NCBI GenBank assembly: GCA_017995275.1
Contig: JAGOJE010000036.1
Coordinates: 1-8,402, forward strand
From: Rickettsiaceae bacterium
Lineage (GTDB): Bacteria; Pseudomonadota; Alphaproteobacteria; Rickettsiales; Rickettsiaceae
Direction of reading: 5' to 3'
DNA length: 8,402 nt
Numbering within the stretch: position 1 is the first letter of the stretch; every line of letters starts with the position of its first letter. The notes beneath the pieces are model-generated. The model saw only the letters and a list, made by a program, of their open reading frames with translations. It did no database searches and was not told the origin of the DNA. The translations under genes were made by a program, and so were the position numbers. Shown here piece after piece: positions 6,298 through 8,402 of this stretch.

Positions 6298-6837
6298 ATG
6301 TTTGAATGTTTTCCTAGATTTGACATTGGTGGAGTGGAGCTTAGAGAAATCAAATCTGAAAGTGATGGTCCAGCTTATTACGCTTATATGAATAGGCCAG
6401 AGGTAAAAGAATTCATTACTCATGATAATGTTCCTGTGGATCTTGCGGCAGCGGTTGATGATCTAAATTATTGGGGAGGCTTGTTTAAAAGGCGTAGTAG
6501 TATCTATTGGGCGATTGCCCTTTCTGAGACAGGTCAAATGATAGGGACTATTGGTTTTAATGCTTGGAATAGAACTCACAATAGATCTGAAATAAGTTAC
6601 GATCTGGATCCAATATGTTGGGGGCATGGTATAATGCATAGAGCAATGGAGAGGATATTAGAATTTGCTCATGTTGAAATGAAAATGATGCGTGTGCAAG
6701 CAACGGTAGTTACAGAAAATTCTCGTTCTATAAAGCTTTTAGAACGTATGAATTTTGAGAAAGAGGGAGTGCTTAGGAAATACGAAATAGTAGCAGGCCA
6801 GCATAGAGATTATTATATGTACTCAAAAGTTTGGTGA
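6298..6837 (+). CDS. GNAT-family N-acetyltransferase, RimJ/RimL-like
   Basis: A 179-residue acetyltransferase that should move acetyl from acetyl-CoA to an amine; the substrate cannot be read from sequence. The layout is that of RimJ/RimL-type GNATs: LREIKSESDGPAYYAYMNRP near the N-terminus, then WAIALSETGQMIGTIGFNAW (71-90), EISYDLDPICWGHGIMHRAM (98-117) with the acetyl-CoA loop W-G-H-G at 108-111, and VTENSRSIKLLERMNFEKEG (138-157) with N141 and S144. The acetyl-CoA loop lacks the usual leading Q/R (P105-I-C-W-G-H-G). No membrane segment is present. Its ATG lies 4 nt after the sdhB stop, with AAGAAG upstream overlapping the sdhB end, so it is probably co-transcribed with sdhCDAB. A functional link to complex II is only suggested by position. 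Ribosomal-protein acetylation or small-molecule detoxification are alternatives. Confidence 0.88.
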   Translation: MFECFPRFDIGGVELREIKSESDGPAYYAYMNRPEVKEFITHDNVPVDLAAAVDDLNYWGGLFKRRSSIYWAIALSETGQMIGTIGFNAWNRTHNRSEISYDLDPICWGHGIMHRAMERILEFAHVEMKMMRVQATVVTENSRSIKLLERMNFEKEGVLRKYEIVAGQHRDYYMYSKVW

Positions 6838-6960
6838 AATAACATCTGATAAATTGTTGTATTTGTAGCACTAATCAAAAAATTATCTTTTCATTAAGCG
6901 ATAACATACTTATTTAGCTATATCTCTTGTAATTTTTATGTTTAAATAATTAAAAAGCGT

Positions 6961-7096
6961 GCTGGAATGAGACACATACACTGTCATCCTCGCGCAGGCA
7001 AGCTTAGCGAGCCGTGATCCGGGATCCAGCACTACAATGCGCCACTCTGTGGCTCTTTTTTTGGCACTAGATTCCGGCTCAAGGCCGGAATGACAC
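6961..7096. repeat. Mosaic intergenic repeat, module 1
   Basis: A GC-rich module in an AT-rich spacer. It runs from GGAATGAGACACATACA through TGTCATCCTCGCGCAGGC (from 6982), a GATCC-rich stretch (7016-7028), a hairpin with T-run (7041-7062), to ATTCCGGC (7071-7078) and its inverse GCCGGAAT (7084-7091) around a 5-nt loop. The order of parts repeats in module 2 about 119 bp later, and the edges overlap through the shared GGAATGACACACAC segment. Such palindrome-rich repeats are typical of rickettsial-type genomes. Short frames on the minus strand through it are not counted as genes. Confidence 0.7.
7041..7062 (+). terminator. Rho-independent-type terminator inside mosaic module 1
   Basis: GCCAC (7041-7045), loop TCT and GTGGC (7049-7053) form a compact 5-bp GC-rich stem, followed by TCTTTTTTT (7054-7062). 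Orientation and position suit termination of transcripts from sdhCDAB and the acetyltransferase gene, whose last stop is about 200 bp upstream, and shield the downstream ankyrin gene. No better hairpin is seen between 6838 and 6960. The stem is short, so efficiency is uncertain. Confidence 0.5.
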
Positions 7097-7196
7097 ACAC
7101 TGTCATCCTCGCGCATGCGGGGATCCAGTGATTAAATTGCCATGAAGGTGGTGCTTTTTTACGTGGATTCAGGCTCAAGGCTTGAAGTATAATTAT
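7088..7196. repeat. Mosaic intergenic repeat, module 2, degenerate
   Basis: Repeats the parts of module 1 in the same order: GGAATGACACACAC, then TGTCATCCTCGCGCATGCGG (7101-7120), GGATCCAG, then GGTGGTGCTTTTTT (7147-7160) and a decayed ATTCAGGC/GCTTGAAG pair (7167-7187). About 24 bp of the middle of module 1 are missing. ATCCTCGC and GCGGGGAT (7105-7124) can form an 8-bp stem with one G-T pair around GCAT. The final part has lost its symmetry next to the ankyrin gene. Confidence 0.62.
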
Positions 7197-7205
7197 AAAT
7201 GAGGT
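7188..7205 (+). promoter_or_regulatory. -10 box and strong ribosome binding site of the ankyrin gene
   Basis: A consensus TATAAT lies at 7188-7193, but the hexamer 17 bp upstream (GGATTC, 7165-7170) is a weak -35. GAGGT at 7201-7205 is the clearest Shine-Dalgarno sequence in the window, 4 nt before the ATG at 7210, and fixes that start. With this -10 box the leader would be only about 10 nt, so a further promoter upstream is possible. Confidence 0.45.
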
Positions 7206-7209
7206 TTAT

Positions 7210-8214
7210 ATGTGGCCGTTTGATCCTATGTTACGTTTTGCAGCTGAAAATGGCTGGACAGGAATAGCGAAATTCGCTCTTTTCCGCGGTGCGGATGTGA
7301 ATGGTAAAATCTATTTGGGTAAGGTTAAAGAATCCGTTTTAGGTTTTGCTATAAAATCTCAAGATGAGGGTATGCTAGATTTAGTTTTAGAAAAAATGGG
7401 TGATGGTGTTGACTGTGTGGAAGCTTTAGAAAAAGCTATCCATTATAGTAATGGATTTGTTCTAGGTAAGGTTTCTAGTAAAATTTCTTCTGAGCAGTGT
7501 GAAAGGGTTTTGAGATATATTGCTAAGAAAGGAAAGTATGAAGGTTGTGCTCTGGGCGCAGATAAAGAGCCCCATCAAAATATTAGAAACAGTATTGGTG
7601 AATTTTTGGTTGATAAAAGTTCTCCGGACTGTTTGAATGGAGTATTTCTTTCTTTATTAGACAATGGGTGGTTTAATACTGCTAGAAAGATAGCTCCAAA
7701 AATGAATCTTAATTTAATCAATGAAGGAAAAAATTACTGGAAAACTCTATTAATGCAATCTCTAAATAACTCCAAGAAGTTAGAAATTCTAATTTTGGCT
7801 GGTGCTGGCAAAAGTTTAAACGATACTGATAACGAAGGAAAGACGCTACTTATGCATGCTGCCAATAGCCTAGAGTCTATGAAATTTTTATCTGGACAAA
7901 ACGGTATAGATCTTAATCGGAAGGACAATGAAGGAAAGACGGCTCTTATGCATGCAGTTATTAAAGGAAATAATAGTGTTGTAGAACACTTATCTAAACT
8001 GAAAAATATAGACCTTAATCTGAAGGACAATGAAGGAAAGACAGCATTGGAGTATCTCGATGATAGTCAATTAGATCAAGAAAATGTTAAGGAGCTATTT
8101 GTTATAGAGAGTGCAAGATTAACAAGTAATGTAGCGAAAAAGCATCTTTCCCAACAGGCACAAGGCTCTATTCCAAAGAGTACTACAAATAGGGAAAGAT
8201 CCCAATCAGTCTAA
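7210..8214 (+). CDS. Ankyrin-repeat protein, possible secreted host-interaction factor
   Basis: A 334-residue protein without signal peptide or membrane segment. Ankyrin-like units are degenerate in the N-terminal half (AAENGWTGIAKFALFRGADV, 11-30; LGFAIKSQDEGMLDLVLEKM, 44-63) and clear in the C-terminal half. There DNEGKTLLMHA (207-217), DNEGKTALMHA (239-249) and DNEGKTALEYL (273-283) begin units of 32-34 residues. The middle (about 70-175) is weakly repetitive. The last 35 residues form a polar, lysine/arginine- and serine-rich tail (SNVAKKHLSQQAQGS, TTNRERSQSV). Ankyrin repeats mediate protein-protein binding, and in intracellular bacteria several such proteins are type IV or type I secreted effectors. 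Secretion is an inference here. The start is fixed by GAGGT upstream. The gene ends inside the stop region of the convergent tgt. Confidence 0.85.
   Translation: MWPFDPMLRFAAENGWTGIAKFALFRGADVNGKIYLGKVKESVLGFAIKSQDEGMLDLVLEKMGDGVDCVEALEKAIHYSNGFVLGKVSSKISSEQCERVLRYIAKKGKYEGCALGADKEPHQNIRNSIGEFLVDKSSPDCLNGVFLSLLDNGWFNTARKIAPKMNLNLINEGKNYWKTLLMQSLNNSKKLEILILAGAGKSLNDTDNEGKTLLMHAANSLESMKFLSGQNGIDLNRKDNEGKTALMHAVIKGNNSVVEHLSKLKNIDLNLKDNEGKTALEYLDDSQLDQENVKELFVIESARLTSNVAKKHLSQQAQGSIPKSTTNRERSQSV
7828..8057 (+). repeat. In-frame DNA repeats within the ankyrin gene
   Basis: Three units start at 7828, 7924 and 8026 (spacings 96 and 102 bp) with the shared core AAGGAAAGAC. The second and third share an exact 21-bp match (7920-7940 and 8022-8042) within about 40 bp of high similarity. 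Conservation at DNA level indicates recent duplication or gene conversion among ankyrin units. Confidence 0.75.
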
Positions 8215-8402
8215 AAATACTCTTTCTCTAGCTCATCCAAAGTTCCTGAGGTGATTGCGAACCTTATATCACTCAACAATTTGTTCATGAATGTTACGTT
8301 ATGTATAGTAAGGGCCTGCATTCCTAGCAGTTCCTTCGCTTTGAATAAATGATGCAGATAGCTTCTGGAGAATGTTTTACAGCATTTGCAGTTACATGAT
8401 TC
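8211..8402 (-). CDS. tgt: tRNA-guanine transglycosylase Tgt, C-terminal end only (runs off window)
   Basis: The enzyme swaps guanine for a queuine precursor (preQ1) at position 34 of GUN-anticodon tRNAs. The window holds only the last 63 codons, read from 8402 down to a TAG at 8213-8211. The visible residues are diagnostic: ESCNCKCCKTFSRSYLHHLF, then KAKELLGMQALTIHN. C3, C5 and C8, with H34 in the TIHN motif, match the zinc site (C-x-C-x2-C ... H, with the family's usual 26-residue gap from the last cysteine to histidine). SRSYLHHLFKAKE is the standard family sequence. The remainder (MNKLLSDIRFAITSGTLDELEKEYF) is the usual C-terminal helix. The stop overlaps the end of the ankyrin gene by 4 nt. 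The frame is intact throughout the visible part. Confidence 0.93.
   Translation of the reverse strand, partial: ESCNCKCCKTFSRSYLHHLFKAKELLGMQALTIHNVTFMNKLLSDIRFAITSGTLDELEKEYF

Noticed and set aside
6194..6391. A plus-strand frame overlapping the sdhB end and acetyltransferase start
   Set aside because: It is out of frame with both genes, which have strong motifs, and has no family resemblance.
6838..6960. Possible small RNA or terminator directly after the acetyltransferase gene
   Set aside because: Only weak AT-rich pairings (TTATC/GATAA) are present, with no T-run and no open frame longer than about ten codons after a start; I see nothing supportable here.
6910..7116. A 68-codon minus-strand frame containing HSGLEPESS
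   Set aside because: It is a translation of the mosaic repeat itself. Such peptide strings recur wherever this type of repeat is present and do not indicate a gene.
7734..8030. A 98-codon minus-strand frame opposite the ankyrin gene
   Set aside because: An antisense image of the ankyrin repeats; its internal repetition (SFRLRSI) simply mirrors the coding-strand units.
8215..8402. Non-coding spacer after the ankyrin gene
   Set aside because: The minus strand carries the diagnostic Tgt zinc motif in an open frame to the window edge, so this stretch is coding.

Overview
The window looks like chromosome of an AT-rich, obligate intracellular alphaproteobacterium, most probably of the order Rickettsiales. 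The signs are a compact sdhC-sdhD-sdhA-sdhB operon with alphaproteobacterial/mitochondrial-type protein sequences, an ankyrin-repeat protein, a stand-alone AAA-type ATPase with a nuclease-like C-terminus, and GC-rich mosaic intergenic repeats in an otherwise AT-rich sequence. The order is inferred from these features; I cannot name a genus.

Layout, left to right. (1) Positions 1-1025 (+) hold the 3' four fifths of mtaB, a tRNA methylthiotransferase; its N-terminus lies outside the window. (2) Positions 1017-2444 (-) hold an AAA-type ATPase with winged-helix and PD-(D/E)XK-like regions. It meets mtaB tail to tail with a 9-nt overlap. Two near-identical 38-bp dyad elements, 53 bp apart, sit in front of it. 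(3) Positions 2551-2978 form a repeat-rich intergenic stretch. It contains a 100-bp element bounded by 8-bp inverted ends, a short minus-strand membrane-peptide reading frame that appears broken by one extra G, and a candidate promoter for the sdh operon. (4) Positions 2979-6293 (+) hold the complete succinate dehydrogenase (respiratory complex II) operon, followed 4 nt later by a GNAT acetyltransferase gene (6298-6837). (5) Positions 6838-7209 hold AT-rich spacer and then about 1.8 copies of a mosaic repeat that includes a terminator-like hairpin. (6) Positions 7210-8214 (+) hold an ankyrin-repeat protein gene with a strong ribosome binding site. (7) Positions 8211-8402 (-) hold the C-terminal end of tgt (tRNA-guanine transglycosylase), running off the window and overlapping the ankyrin gene by 4 nt.

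How the genes relate. SdhC and SdhD are the membrane anchor, SdhA carries covalent FAD and SdhB three iron-sulfur clusters; together they oxidise succinate and reduce quinone. All key ligands are present, so complex II should be functional. mtaB and tgt both modify tRNA but are at opposite ends and unlinked. The accessory genes (ATPase, ankyrin protein) each end inside the stop region of a conserved tRNA-modification gene and begin next to repeats, consistent with local rearrangement or insertion around core genes.

The least explained items are the paired dyads before the ATPase, the broken small membrane ORF, and the mosaic repeats that appear to supply a terminator and perhaps the -10 box of the ankyrin gene. 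I see no CRISPR array, tRNA, rRNA, intact insertion sequence or clear multi-gene defence system.
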